DNA of 64,000 nucleotides from Gaetbulibacter_B jejuensis (GCF_039524015.1 NZ_BAAAGF010000001.1:1054001-1118000); one strand, 5' to 3'; numbered from the stretch's first letter, positions 40,683-49,695 are shown. Notes: generated by a model not told the origin, from the letters alone. A program made the numbers and translations.

Positions 40683-42904
40683 ATAGCCGTTGGACTTTGG
40701 TTTTGTACCAAGGCATTAAACAGTTTTCTTTCAAAATCTTCTTGTTTGAATGGTTTTGAAATAATATCATCAAAACCAGCTTCATCAAACTCGTGCATTT
40801 TGTCTTCTAAGGTCACAGCTGTTAAGGCAAAAATAGTAAGTTCCTTATCAAAGGTTCTTATTATTTTAGTGGCTTCTAAACCACTAATTCCAGGCATGTG
40901 GATGTCCATTAAAACTACATTGTAGCTTTCTTCTTTTACCTTTTCAACAGCTTCTTCGCCATTATCAACAACATCACAATAAAGATTCATTTTATTCAGA
41001 ATTTTCTTTGTAATCATTTGGTTGATTTTGTTATCCTCAACCACTAAAATTTTAATGTTACTTAAGTCCAATTCGTTGATGTTTTTAGAAAAATTCTCTT
41101 TTTTAACTTTTACAGTTTCTTCAGTGTAGGCAAGTGGTATTTCAAAAAAGAATGTTGATCCTTTTCCTAATTCACTTTTTAAATAAATTTTACCTTTTAA
41201 TATCTCAATAAGTCCTTTTACAATGGAAAGCCCTAGACCTGTACCACCATATTTTCTGTTGATTTGAATAGAGCCTTGTGAAAAGCTCTCAAACATATTT
41301 TCTTGCTTTTCTTTAGTAATTCCAATTCCGTTATCTTCAATTTCAAATCGTACATTAAAGACACCATTTTTTTCGTTGATCTTGTTAACTCTTACCCAAA
41401 TGTCTCCATCTTTAGTAAACTTTATAGAGTTACCAATTAGGTTGATAAGGATTTGAGAAATCTTTAATTGATCAGCTTCAAACGTTGTTGGAAGGTCTTT
41501 ATCATATTCATAATGCATTTGAATATTATTATCCAATGCCGAATTATTTAATGCAGAAATTACATTTTCAACTTTGCTTTTAAGATTGAAAACCTCAGGA
41601 TCTAACTCAACTTTGTTAGCTTCAATTTTATTAATTTGAAGAATATCATTAATGAAGGTTAATAAATAGTCTCCCGAAAATTTAAGCGATTTTAAATGTG
41701 GTATCTGGTCTGGTTTTGGGTTTTCATCCAATAACATGTTTGTAAGACCAGTTACAGCATATAAAGGTGTTCTCAACTCATGAGTTACGGTTGATAAAAA
41801 GTTTGCTTTGGTTTTTGAGGCTAACTCAGCTTTTTCTTTTGCGATTACCAACTCATCATTCTTCTTATGCAGCATATTGTTGGTTTTTAGCCTTATGTTG
41901 TTGTTTTTGTATAAAGATAGAGTAAGTAAAGAAAGGATAGTAATTAAAGCAATACTCAATATAGTTGTGATTTTTGTAAGATTACTTTCTTGATCTTTTT
42001 CTTTTACTTGAGCTTTTAGCTGTTGGTTTTCAGCGTCTTTGTATTCATTTATAAATTGTGCTCTTTTTTCAGGAGAAAGATTTTCTCTTTTAATATCTAA
42101 AATAGAGTCAGATAGCCTAATATGTTTTTTAAGGAATTCATTAGCAAGCTTATAATTACTGCTTTTTTGGTAAATATCGCTTAGTGTTAAATAGCTTTCG
42201 TTAATGCTTTCAACAATATTGTTGTCTTTTGCAATGTCCAAACCTTCTTTGGTCATTGAAAGCGCTAAGTTGTTGTTTCCAAGCTCTTGTAGTACTTTTC
42301 CGCTGTTTATTAAAGCACTACTTAAAATACTATTTTGCTTATACTTTTTTGAAAGTATTATAGACTTTTCAAGTAATGATTTTGCGGTTTTATAATCTTC
42401 TAGTTTTATGTAAACTTTAGCTTCATTCAGGCATACTTCAGAAATGTATTCTTCCATATCCTCTTCTTCAAACTTAGTTTTAGCTGAATTAAAATAACCT
42501 AAAGCAGTAGTATAATCTTTTAAGTTATAGTTAATAATTCCCCAAACATTATAGGTGGTTGCTAAATTGGCGTAGTCATCAATGCTTCGTTGAATTTCTG
42601 CCGACTTTGATAATGATAATAGTGCGTTTTCAGGTTCGTCAACAGTAAATTGTAATCTGGCAATTTTGGTATGAATAATACCTTCACTTTTTTTATCACC
42701 TAATTTTACTGAGATTTCTAGCGCTTTTTCGAGGTTATCTTTGGCGCTATAGTAGTTACCTCTTTCGCTATCAAAAGATGCTTGGGTAATATGATTTTCT
42801 AAACGCAATTCTAAAATATCAGCATCATCTACAGCGTTTTGCGATGATAATTGAGTAGAAAAGCAAACTAAAAAAATAACTATGTAGTACTTAATTTGGG
42901 ACAT
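40679..42904 (-). CDS. Hybrid sensor histidine kinase/response regulator with TPR input domain
   Basis: This 741-residue protein has a signal peptide (1-21), periplasmic TPR repeats (about 33-270), one transmembrane helix (313-332), a HisKA domain with H375 (Thr-His-Glu-Leu-Arg-Thr-Pro), a HATPase domain (Asn492, Asp-Asn-Gly-Ile-Gly at 524-528, Gly-Thr-Gly-Leu-Gly-Leu at 554-559) and a receiver domain with phospho-acceptor D667. The TPR-kinase-receiver order is common in Bacteroidota. There is no DNA-binding output domain and no partner gene beside it. The periplasmic TPR region suggests protein-protein sensing, which is inference. Confidence 0.92.
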   Translation of the reverse strand: MSQIKYYIVIFLVCFSTQLSSQNAVDDADILELRLENHITQASFDSERGNYYSAKDNLEKALEISVKLGDKKSEGIIHTKIARLQFTVDEPENALLSLSKSAEIQRSIDDYANLATTYNVWGIINYNLKDYTTALGYFNSAKTKFEEEDMEEYISEVCLNEAKVYIKLEDYKTAKSLLEKSIILSKKYKQNSILSSALINSGKVLQELGNNNLALSMTKEGLDIAKDNNIVESINESYLTLSDIYQKSSNYKLANEFLKKHIRLSDSILDIKRENLSPEKRAQFINEYKDAENQQLKAQVKEKDQESNLTKITTILSIALITILSLLTLSLYKNNNIRLKTNNMLHKKNDELVIAKEKAELASKTKANFLSTVTHELRTPLYAVTGLTNMLLDENPKPDQIPHLKSLKFSGDYLLTFINDILQINKIEANKVELDPEVFNLKSKVENVISALNNSALDNNIQMHYEYDKDLPTTFEADQLKISQILINLIGNSIKFTKDGDIWVRVNKINEKNGVFNVRFEIEDNGIGITKEKQENMFESFSQGSIQINRKYGGTGLGLSIVKGLIEILKGKIYLKSELGKGSTFFFEIPLAYTEETVKVKKENFSKNINELDLSNIKILVVEDNKINQMITKKILNKMNLYCDVVDNGEEAVEKVKEESYNVVLMDIHMPGISGLEATKIIRTFDKELTIFALTAVTLEDKMHEFDEAGFDDIISKPFKQEDFERKLFNALVQNQSPTAI

Positions 42905-42925
42905 ATTTAGACCACTTTAATTGAA

Positions 42926-42933
42926 CAAATATA
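42926..42933 (-). promoter_or_regulatory. Putative -7 element of the hybrid kinase gene
   Basis: TATATTTG on the minus strand matches TAnnTTTG, 21 bases upstream of the hybrid kinase ATG. No -33 match was seen. Confidence 0.45.
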
Positions 42934-42952
42934 ATTATTTATTCGATAAAAG

Positions 42953-43951
42953 TTATGATTTATCCGATAAATTGCAAATTAAATCTAAAATTCTTGAAGA
43001 ATAACCAGTTTCATTGTCGTACCAACCAATAATTTTAACCATATTTCCAATTACTGAAGTCATTTGAGAATCGAAGATGCATGAATGCGTATTTCCTACA
43101 ATATCAATGGATACAATAGGATCTTCAGTGTACTCCAAAATGCCTTTTAAGTAGGTTTCAGAAGCAGATTTGAAAGCAGCGTTTACGGCTTCTATTGAAG
43201 TGCTTTTTTTAACATTGAAGGTAATATCGGTTAAAGAGCCATTTGCAACAGGAACTCTAATACCACAACCTCCAATAACATCAGCCAAATCAGGGAAAAT
43301 TTTGGTTAAAGCTTTTGCAGCACCTGTAGTTGTTGGTACTATTGACTGTCCTGCAGCTCTTGCTCTTCGTAGGTCTCTATGAGGTTGGTCGTGTAAACTT
43401 TGATCGGTTGTGTAAGAATGTACTGTAGTAATGTAAGCTTGATTGATACCACAAAGTTCATTAATAATTTGAATCATTGGAGCTGCATTGTTTGTGGTAC
43501 ATGAGGCGTTGGAAAGTATAACTTCTTGTTGATCAACAATGCTGTCATTAACACCTAAAACTACAGTTTTTATGTCATCTTCATTTGGTGGAACTGAAAG
43601 AATTACACGTTCTGCTCCATTTTTAATATGATATTCAAGTGTGTTTTTATCCTTAAATTTTCCTGTAGCTTCAATTACAAAATTGACATTGTAAGGACTC
43701 CAATTAATATCTTTAGGGTTGTTTTTATTTAGTAAAGGAATGGTTTTGCCATCAACTATAATGTTATTTTCATCATGAGAAATTTCTTTGTTGAAAATAC
43801 CATGAATACTATCGTACTTAAGTAAGTGGCTTAGCGTTTTAGTATCAGCAAGATCATTGATAGCGACAACTTCAATGTTTTTGTAGTTTTGAATAAGCCT
43901 AAAAACACGTCTGCCTATTCTTCCAAAGCCATTAATAGCAACCCTTGTCAT
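42953..43951 (-). CDS. gap: Glyceraldehyde-3-phosphate dehydrogenase, type I
   Basis: This 332-residue enzyme oxidises glyceraldehyde-3-phosphate with NAD. The Rossmann motif is Asn-Gly-Phe-Gly-Arg-Ile-Gly-Arg (7-14), D33 indicates NAD preference, and the nucleophile C151 is in Ala-Ser-Cys-Thr-Thr-Asn. The usual second cysteine of the motif (Asn-Cys-Leu-Ala) is replaced (Asn-Asn-Ala-Ala). It starts one base after lipA, an unusual pairing of glycolysis with lipoate synthesis. It may be a second, gluconeogenic or vitamin-B6-type paralogue; a search of the whole genome would tell. Confidence 0.92.
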   Translation of the reverse strand: MTRVAINGFGRIGRRVFRLIQNYKNIEVVAINDLADTKTLSHLLKYDSIHGIFNKEISHDENNIIVDGKTIPLLNKNNPKDINWSPYNVNFVIEATGKFKDKNTLEYHIKNGAERVILSVPPNEDDIKTVVLGVNDSIVDQQEVILSNASCTTNNAAPMIQIINELCGINQAYITTVHSYTTDQSLHDQPHRDLRRARAAGQSIVPTTTGAAKALTKIFPDLADVIGGCGIRVPVANGSLTDITFNVKKSTSIEAVNAAFKSASETYLKGILEYTEDPIVSIDIVGNTHSCIFDSQMTSVIGNMVKIIGWYDNETGYSSRILDLICNLSDKS

Positions 43952-43952
43952 T

Positions 43953-44831
43953 TTAGTTGATGTGTTTTTGCGCTTTGTAAGACGATCTAACTAATGCGCT
44001 ACTTTCTACATGACGGAAACCTAAACCAAGTCCTATTTCTTCGTATTCTTTAAATTGGTCAGGAGTAATAAATTGCTTAACAGGTAAATGTTTTTTGCTT
44101 GGTTGTAAGTATTGACCTATTGTTACTACATCAACATCATTTTCCTTTAGGTCATGAAGCGTTTCAATAACTTCTTCTCTGGTTTCACCAAGTCCTAGCA
44201 TAATACCAGACTTTGTTCTGCGTTGTCCTTGAGCTTTTAAATATTTTAAAACACCTAAGCTTCTATCGTATTTTGCTTGAATACGAACTTCTCTTGTTAA
44301 GCGTCTCACAGTTTCAATATTGTGCGAAACAACTTCAGGTGCTACATCTATAATTCTGTCAATATGTTGTTCAATACCTTGAAAATCTGGAATAAGTGTT
44401 TCCATTGTGGTATTAGGGTTCATTCTACGGACTGCTTTTACAGTTTCAGCCCACATAATGCTTCCCATATCTTTTATATCATCTCTATCAACACTAGTCA
44501 ATACAGCATGTTTAATATTCATTATTTTTATTGAACGTGCTACTTTTTCAGGTTCGTCCCAATCAAGTGTTTCTGGTCGTCCAGTTTTAACACCGCAAAA
44601 TCCACATGAACGTGTGCAAATATTACCAAGAATCATAAAAGTTGCAGTTCCTTCTCCCCAACATTCACCCATGTTAGGGCAACTTCCTGAGGTACAAATT
44701 GTGTTTAATTTGTACTTGTCAACAAGACCTCTTAGTTCAGTATATTTTTTACCTGTAGGTAATTTTACACGAAGCCATTTTGGTTTTGGTTGTCTTTCAG
44801 TTGAAGTATTTGTAGCAGTTTCTGTATTCAT
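43953..44831 (-). CDS. lipA: Lipoyl synthase
   Basis: This 292-residue radical-SAM enzyme inserts sulfur into protein-bound octanoate to make lipoate. Both iron-sulfur sites are visible: auxiliary cluster cysteines C46, C51 and C57, and the radical-SAM Cys72-x3-Cys76-x2-Cys79. The C-terminal Arg-Ser-Ser-Tyr motif that binds the auxiliary cluster is present. It is followed after one base by the GAPDH gene and has a -7 element upstream. Confidence 0.96.
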   Translation of the reverse strand: MNTETATNTSTERQPKPKWLRVKLPTGKKYTELRGLVDKYKLNTICTSGSCPNMGECWGEGTATFMILGNICTRSCGFCGVKTGRPETLDWDEPEKVARSIKIMNIKHAVLTSVDRDDIKDMGSIMWAETVKAVRRMNPNTTMETLIPDFQGIEQHIDRIIDVAPEVVSHNIETVRRLTREVRIQAKYDRSLGVLKYLKAQGQRRTKSGIMLGLGETREEVIETLHDLKENDVDVVTIGQYLQPSKKHLPVKQFITPDQFKEYEEIGLGLGFRHVESSALVRSSYKAQKHIN

Positions 44832-44850
44832 TTGTTGTCAATTGCAGATG

Positions 44851-44858
44851 CAAAGATA
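44851..44858 (-). promoter_or_regulatory. Putative -7 element of lipA
   Basis: TATCTTTG on the minus strand matches the consensus, 19 bases upstream of the lipA ATG and within the short gap after the transporter gene. Confidence 0.5.
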
Positions 44859-44881
44859 CAAAGTATAATCTTAAAATGATG

Positions 44882-46096
44882 TTATAATGTAGTGAGATAC
44901 CAAATGCTGAATGCAAATAAAAATAGAATTCCTAACCAGCTTAAAATATGCATTGTAATAGATGGTCTCCACTCTTTTGGTGTGTTTTTGCTACTAATGA
45001 GTTTGTAGTTTATTATAGCGTAAAAAGGAGCTGTTAAAAAAGATAATATTGTTGCTACTTTAACAAGTAAAACCATTTCTGAAGCTAGCAGAAAAAAGAT
45101 GCAAATAGTTCCTGTAGTTAATAGTAAAATCCAAAACAAATAACCTTTCTTTAATGAGTTTTTAAACAATAGCTGAGACGCCCTATCCATTGCTCTTGGT
45201 GAAGCATCTAATGTAGTTAAAGTTGTACTGAACATGGTGGTAAAAGCTGCAATTGCAATAATAATATAAGACCAATTGCCAAGGTTTTGTGTGTATAATT
45301 TTACCAATTGATTACAAAAAATATAGGATTTACTGCTAAAGGTTTCACCAGATTGAAACATTACCAAAGCTCCTAATGCTATAAAACCTAAACCAATAAT
45401 AATGGCAGCAGCGTAACCAACATTAAAATCGGTAAGTGATGATTTTACAGTAAGGTCTTTAGTTTCTTTTTGTTTTTCTATTGCCCAAAGCGAATGCCAT
45501 ATTGAAATGTCTAAAGGTGCAGGCATCCAACCCATAAATGCAATTAAAAAACCAACTTCAATGCTGCCTTTTGGTAAAATCTGCGAGAATGAAACACTAT
45601 GTTCATTGTTAATTAATGCAATTACAACAGCTACAATAGTGCTTATAGTAAGTGTAACAACAATAACTTTCATTAATTTGTCAAGGAAGTTATAACGACC
45701 TTTTATTAAAATGCCTAAGCAAATAACTAAAATGATAATACTCCATACTTCAACAGTAATAAAATCTCCAAAAAGCGTAGAAGCTAAACCAGCAGTTACA
45801 ATAGTTACAGCAGCTTGAATGGTAAACATTGTTGCAAATGTGAGTAAGAAATAGATGATGAGAACACCTTTGCCTAGTTTTTTGTAACCGTCTAAAAGGC
45901 TTTCACCTGTAGCCATTGCATAACGAGGACCAAACTGAAAAAAAGGATATTTAAATAGATGTACAATTAATAAAGCCCAAACTAACCCAAAGCCAAAATC
46001 GGCTCCAGCTCTTGTAGATTGTACTAAATGAGAAACACCTATTGCTGCTCCAGCAAACAATAAGCCAGGACCTAGGGTTTTTAAATTAAATCGCAT
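44882..46096 (-). CDS. Nramp-related transporter with atypical metal-site motifs
   Basis: This 404-residue protein has about eleven transmembrane helices and the general Nramp (SLC11) pattern. In canonical Nramp metal transporters helix 1 has Asp-Pro-Gly-Asn and helix 6 has Met-Pro-His. Here helix 1 reads Gly-Ala-Ala-Ile-Gly-Val-Ser-His (16-23) and helix 6 reads Trp-Met191-Pro-Ala-Pro-Leu-Asp, so the metal-coordinating Asp and Asn are not at their usual positions. The substrate therefore cannot be assumed to be Mn2+ or Fe2+. Its start overlaps the ECF sigma factor gene by one base (TAATG). Confidence 0.8.
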   Translation of the reverse strand: MRFNLKTLGPGLLFAGAAIGVSHLVQSTRAGADFGFGLVWALLIVHLFKYPFFQFGPRYAMATGESLLDGYKKLGKGVLIIYFLLTFATMFTIQAAVTIVTAGLASTLFGDFITVEVWSIIILVICLGILIKGRYNFLDKLMKVIVVTLTISTIVAVVIALINNEHSVSFSQILPKGSIEVGFLIAFMGWMPAPLDISIWHSLWAIEKQKETKDLTVKSSLTDFNVGYAAAIIIGLGFIALGALVMFQSGETFSSKSYIFCNQLVKLYTQNLGNWSYIIIAIAAFTTMFSTTLTTLDASPRAMDRASQLLFKNSLKKGYLFWILLLTTGTICIFFLLASEMVLLVKVATILSFLTAPFYAIINYKLISSKNTPKEWRPSITMHILSWLGILFLFAFSIWYLTTL

Positions 46097-46644
46097 TACT
46101 TTTTAGTAATAATTTCAGCTAATAACTTTTTTGCTCTTAAGAGTTTTACTTTAACATTATTAATTGGTTCCTCAAGTTGTTCAGAAATTTCTTTGTAACT
46201 CAATTCTTGAAAATACCTAAGGTTAATAACTTCTTGGTAATGAGGCTTTAGTTTTTTTATGTCGCGAAGTAGCTTTGCTAAATTTTGTTCGGTAATTAAT
46301 TTATCTTCAGGAGAAGGAGACTCATCAATAATACCATAATATTCGTTTTCAACATCGCTATTTACAGTGTTTGAAATTGATGATTTTCGTTTTCGAATTA
46401 AATCTATATGAATGTTTTTTGAAATGGTAATTAACCAAGTTTTAAAAACATACTTATCATCATAAGTGTGAATTTTATCAAAAGCTTTTGAGAATGTTTG
46501 AATGCTAATGTCCTCAGCATCATTTTCGTTTTCGGTTCTTTTTAATTGAAAACCATAAACGTCATTCCAAAATTTATCCAATAAAAAGTTAAACGCCATT
46601 TGGTCATTTAGCTTAGCTTTTTCAATGGCTTCTTTTACTTCCAA
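46096..46644 (-). CDS. ECF-type RNA polymerase sigma factor
   Basis: This 182-residue sigma-70 family protein has region 2 (about 23-90, with Asp-Ala-Glu-Asp-Ile-Ser-Ile-Gln-Thr-Phe) and region 4 (about 120-175, with Leu-Ser-Tyr-Lys-Glu-Ile-Ser-Glu-Gln-Leu). There is no anti-sigma gene next to it. It overlaps the glycosyltransferase gene by 10 bases and the transporter gene by one, so all three are one transcription unit. Control by a distant anti-sigma factor or by expression level is possible. Confidence 0.9.
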   Translation of the reverse strand: MEVKEAIEKAKLNDQMAFNFLLDKFWNDVYGFQLKRTENENDAEDISIQTFSKAFDKIHTYDDKYVFKTWLITISKNIHIDLIRKRKSSISNTVNSDVENEYYGIIDESPSPEDKLITEQNLAKLLRDIKKLKPHYQEVINLRYFQELSYKEISEQLEEPINNVKVKLLRAKKLLAEIITKK

Positions 46645-47747
46645 TGGTTAGGTTTTGATTTCAGATTTTTTATAAATATAAAGAATTGTACAACAATTAA
46701 AAACAATTCTAGAATAGGGAGTAGAGGGAGTAAATCTTTTTCGTCTAGCTTTTTGGCGTTACTACCCATTATAGCGTAAAAAAAGATAAGCCTAAAAGTA
46801 ATCAATGATACTACTATTTGCCATTTAAACATAAAGCTTAAGAGTGCAATTGCTAAAATCCAAAACAAGAATTGTGAACAGTAAAACAGTGTCAATAAAA
46901 CTTTATGTTTTGTTTTATAACGATTAGCAGTACTTATATGTCTTCTTTTTTGAAGAATCCAATCTTTAAAGGTTGTTTTAGGTTTGGAAATAGTAAAACT
47001 GTTTTTTGATACACAAATTGTAGTGTTTTTTGAATTTCCAATTTCGTTTACAAATAAATCGTCGTCACCAGAGTTTAAATCAATATGATTCATAAAACCT
47101 CTGGCTTCATAAAACGTTTCGCTTCTGTAAGCTAAGTTTCTGCCAACAGCCATGTAAGGCAACCCTATTTTTGTGTAAGAAAGGTATTGAGTTGCGGTTA
47201 AAAGAGTTTCAAACCGTATTAACTTATTTAAAAACGAACCTTTAATTTTCTGGTAAGCACCATAACCAATTACAATAGATTTTGTATTAGAAAAATGACT
47301 GCTCATTTCACTAATCCAATGCTTTGATGTAGGCTTGCAATCAGCATCAGTAAATAACAAAAAGTTATTTTTTGCAGCTTTAATACCTAATGTAAGCGCA
47401 TATTTTTTGTTTCCCCAAAAGGCTTCAATGTTTTTTACGTTTACAATTTTAATAGTGTTAAATTGACTTTTGAAGTGTTCCATTACTTCTAAAGTATCGT
47501 CTTTTGAGCTGTCGTTTATGAGTACAACTTCAAAGTTTGGATAGTCTTGATTTAGAATAGATGGAAGGAATTCCTTTAGGTTTTCAGCCTCATTTTTGGC
47601 ACAAATAATGACTGAAATAGGACTATTCTTTGGTTTCTGTTCTTGAGGTTTTGAGAACGAAAACCTTCCAAATAAAATAATATAAAAAAATGCTTGAATA
47701 GCTGTAACTAATATAAATATATAGAACAGTATTTCTAGTATAAGCAT
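46635..47747 (-). CDS. Family 2 glycosyltransferase, membrane-anchored
   Basis: This 370-residue GT2 enzyme has an N-terminal transmembrane helix (3-28), a GT-A domain with Val-Ile-Ile-Cys-Ala-Lys-Asn-Glu, Asn-Asp-Ser-Ser-Lys-Asp-Asp-Thr and the metal motif Asp-Ala-Asp-Cys (133-136), an acceptor motif Gln-Lys-Arg-Arg-His, and about three C-terminal helices. The layout is that of processive or polyprenyl-linked GT2 enzymes; the product is unknown. It overlaps the sigma factor gene by 10 bases and follows the Cys4 mini-protein gene by 6. Confidence 0.88.
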   Translation of the reverse strand: MLILEILFYIFILVTAIQAFFYIILFGRFSFSKPQEQKPKNSPISVIICAKNEAENLKEFLPSILNQDYPNFEVVLINDSSKDDTLEVMEHFKSQFNTIKIVNVKNIEAFWGNKKYALTLGIKAAKNNFLLFTDADCKPTSKHWISEMSSHFSNTKSIVIGYGAYQKIKGSFLNKLIRFETLLTATQYLSYTKIGLPYMAVGRNLAYRSETFYEARGFMNHIDLNSGDDDLFVNEIGNSKNTTICVSKNSFTISKPKTTFKDWILQKRRHISTANRYKTKHKVLLTLFYCSQFLFWILAIALLSFMFKWQIVVSLITFRLIFFYAIMGSNAKKLDEKDLLPLLPILELFLIVVQFFIFIKNLKSKPNHWK

Positions 47748-47753
47748 TAAGGT

Positions 47754-47957
47754 TTATGAGTGTTGAGGTTCATTACAATTCTTGAACTGATCAGGCGTTT
47801 TTCCGCAAAAACCACAAGCTTCTCCACTTTTGTTTAGCATAGGGTTTTGACTAGCACATGTACCAGCAAATTCCCCATCTTTTTTTGCCCAAAGTTTTAT
47901 AGCAATTCCAGCAATTCCTAAGCCTAAAAGAATTAATGTAATAAGTAAGAGTTTCAT
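47754..47957 (-). CDS. Small membrane-anchored four-cysteine protein
   Basis: This 67-residue protein has one N-terminal transmembrane helix (residues 2-22) and a short extracytoplasmic part with four cysteines: C34, C48, C51 and C61, including a Cys-x2-Cys (Ala-Cys-Gly-Phe-Cys-Gly). The spacing could bind a metal or form two disulfides; neither is proven. I know relatives only as uncharacterised flavobacterial membrane or secreted proteins. A good -7 element precedes it and it leads the glycosyltransferase-sigma-transporter unit. Confidence 0.7.
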   Translation of the reverse strand: MKLLLITLILLGLGIAGIAIKLWAKKDGEFAGTCASQNPMLNKSGEACGFCGKTPDQFKNCNEPQHS

Positions 47958-47971
47958 TGTAAAAATTTTTA

Positions 47972-47979
47972 CAAAGATA
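47972..47979 (-). promoter_or_regulatory. Putative -7 element of the Cys4 mini-protein operon
   Basis: TATCTTTG on the minus strand lies 14 bases upstream of the ATG at 47957. Confidence 0.5.
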
Positions 47980-48123
47980 CTATTTTAATATAGAATGATG
48001 AAAGGGTTTTAATAAGCTTTTAACGGATTGTAAAGTGCTCATTTTGTGACTTATTAACAAAATTAGTGTCGTAAGCATAAATAGAATTACATTTATTTAT
48101 CTAACTAATAAAATTTTTTAATC

Positions 48124-48810
48124 ATGAAAAAATTATTCGCAGAGTTCTTCGGAACTTTTTGGCTTGTATTTGGTGGTTGCGGAAGTGCAATTTTTGCAGC
48201 TGCTTATCCTGATTTAGGTATTGGGTTTGTTGGAGTAGCATTGGCTTTTGGTTTAACAGTGCTAACAATGGCTTATGCTGTTGGTCATATTTCAGGAGCG
48301 CATTTTAATCCTGCAGTTTCGTTAGGGTTATGGGCAGGAGGAAAGTTTCCGGCTAAAGATGTGTTGGGTTACATTATAGCTCAATTAATTGGTGCAATTG
48401 CAGCTGCAGGAGTGTTGTGTCTTATTGTAACAGGAAAATCAGATTTTGTGGACATTGGAGGTTTTGCTGCTAATGGTTATGGAGAGTTGTCTCCTGGAGG
48501 GTTTAGTATGACTTCTGTTTTAATTACCGAGTTTGTGTTAACAATGTTCTTTTTACTGATTATTTTAGGAAGTACCTACGTGAAAGCACCTGAAGGTTTT
48601 GCAGGAATTGCTATTGGTTTAGCTTTAACTTTAATTCATTTAATAAGTATTCCAATTTCTAATACATCAGTAAATCCTGCTAGGTCTACAAGTCAAGCAT
48701 TATTTGCTGGAGGAGAATTTACCTCTCAGTTATGGTTGTTTTGGTTAGCTCCAATTGCTGGTGCTATTATTGCTGGGTTAATTCATAAGGCATTATTCTC
48801 AAAAGAATAA
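48124..48810 (+). CDS. aqpZ: Aquaporin Z
   Basis: This 228-residue MIP-family channel has six transmembrane helices and two Asn-Pro-Ala-type half-helices (His-Phe-Asn-Pro-Ala-Val and Ser-Val-Asn-Pro-Ala-Arg-Ser). The arginine after the second motif and the His in helix 5 (Ile-His-Leu) match the narrow water-selective filter of AqpZ, so it should pass water and not glycerol. It is monocistronic, with a strong terminator directly after it. The 165-base gap upstream holds the promoter of the divergent mini-protein operon. Confidence 0.94.
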   Translation: MKKLFAEFFGTFWLVFGGCGSAIFAAAYPDLGIGFVGVALAFGLTVLTMAYAVGHISGAHFNPAVSLGLWAGGKFPAKDVLGYIIAQLIGAIAAAGVLCLIVTGKSDFVDIGGFAANGYGELSPGGFSMTSVLITEFVLTMFFLLIILGSTYVKAPEGFAGIAIGLALTLIHLISIPISNTSVNPARSTSQALFAGGEFTSQLWLFWLAPIAGAIIAGLIHKALFSKE

Positions 48811-48833
48811 GTTTTATAGAGATGATTGAATAA

Positions 48834-48861
48834 AAAAACCACCTGAATTCAGGTGGTTTTT
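48834..48861. terminator. Bidirectional terminator between aqpZ and the anti-sigma factor gene
   Basis: A perfect inverted repeat (AAAAACCACCTGAA / TTCAGGTGGTTTTT) with T-runs on both strands lies between convergent genes. Confidence 0.85.
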
Positions 48862-48883
48862 AGTTTTATTAATGTGAAATTAA

Positions 48884-49684
48884 CTAGTTGTTTTTTAAAG
48901 CAATTTCTGCTACAGCATTTTCTGCACTAGCACTGTTTTGGTTTCCTTTAGGCTCTATAGTTATACTTAAGCCTAAAGCATCTTCCATATAAGGTATTTG
49001 TTTTAATTTTCTATTAGCAACGTCCAAAATACCAAGGTTTACCATCTTGTCTTGTAACTCAGCCCAAATTTGATAGGTTTGGTTTTCAGGTAATTTTGGT
49101 AAAGACACTACGTCAATCATTGATGTTTTTTCTTTTGCATTAATGTAGGCAACGGTTTTAAGGTCTTTAGCTCTTTCATTACCTCTTAATACATATTTTT
49201 CAGTATCAGGATTGTTAAGTTCCATAAACTGGCGCATAACATCATCTAACTTACTGTTGTTTTTTTCTATGTCGCTTCTTAAATCAAAAATCTCGTCTAC
49301 AACTACTTGGTTTTCTTTTAATAAAGATTGATTTTGAAGGTATAACATTGTAGCTGCTCCAGCAAAAATAAATGCAGCAATACTTGCAGCAATACTGTAT
49401 TTGTACCAAGGCGTTTTAGACTTTACCTTTTTTGGTTCTAAAGAAATTACAGGTTTTTCGTCAATGGCTTCATGAATTGAATCTAAAATAAACATAGGAG
49501 CTTCAACAGCATTAGCCTTAGCAAGAATTTCTAGGTTGTCTTGCAGTTTCATGTACTCTTCTTCTGCTTCAGGATAAGTAGAAATGTAGTGTTCTACTTC
49601 CGTTATTTCAGAAGGAGTTGCTGTGCCTAATATGTACTTATCTATTAGACCAGATTGTAAAAAAGAATGTAGTTTTGTTTCCAT
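48884..49684 (-). CDS. Anti-sigma factor, RskA type
   Basis: This 266-residue protein has a cytoplasmic zinc-finger-like anti-sigma region (about 1-80, without the usual Cys pair), one transmembrane helix (93-113), a short coiled coil (114-150) and a periplasmic RskA domain with Leu-Pro-Lys-Leu-Pro-Glu-Asn-Gln-Thr-Tyr-Gln-Ile-Trp-Ala-Glu near 194-209. It should hold the ECF sigma factor encoded 11 bases upstream until released by proteolysis. The activating signal is not visible. Confidence 0.9.
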   Translation of the reverse strand: METKLHSFLQSGLIDKYILGTATPSEITEVEHYISTYPEAEEEYMKLQDNLEILAKANAVEAPMFILDSIHEAIDEKPVISLEPKKVKSKTPWYKYSIAASIAAFIFAGAATMLYLQNQSLLKENQVVVDEIFDLRSDIEKNNSKLDDVMRQFMELNNPDTEKYVLRGNERAKDLKTVAYINAKEKTSMIDVVSLPKLPENQTYQIWAELQDKMVNLGILDVANRKLKQIPYMEDALGLSITIEPKGNQNSASAENAVAEIALKNN

Positions 49685-49695
49685 TTCAATACTTT

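Noticed and set aside
47754..47957. Rubredoxin-like or thioredoxin-like assignment for the Cys4 mini-protein
   Set aside because: The cysteine spacing (13, 2 and 9 residues between) does not match either family, so no function is assigned.
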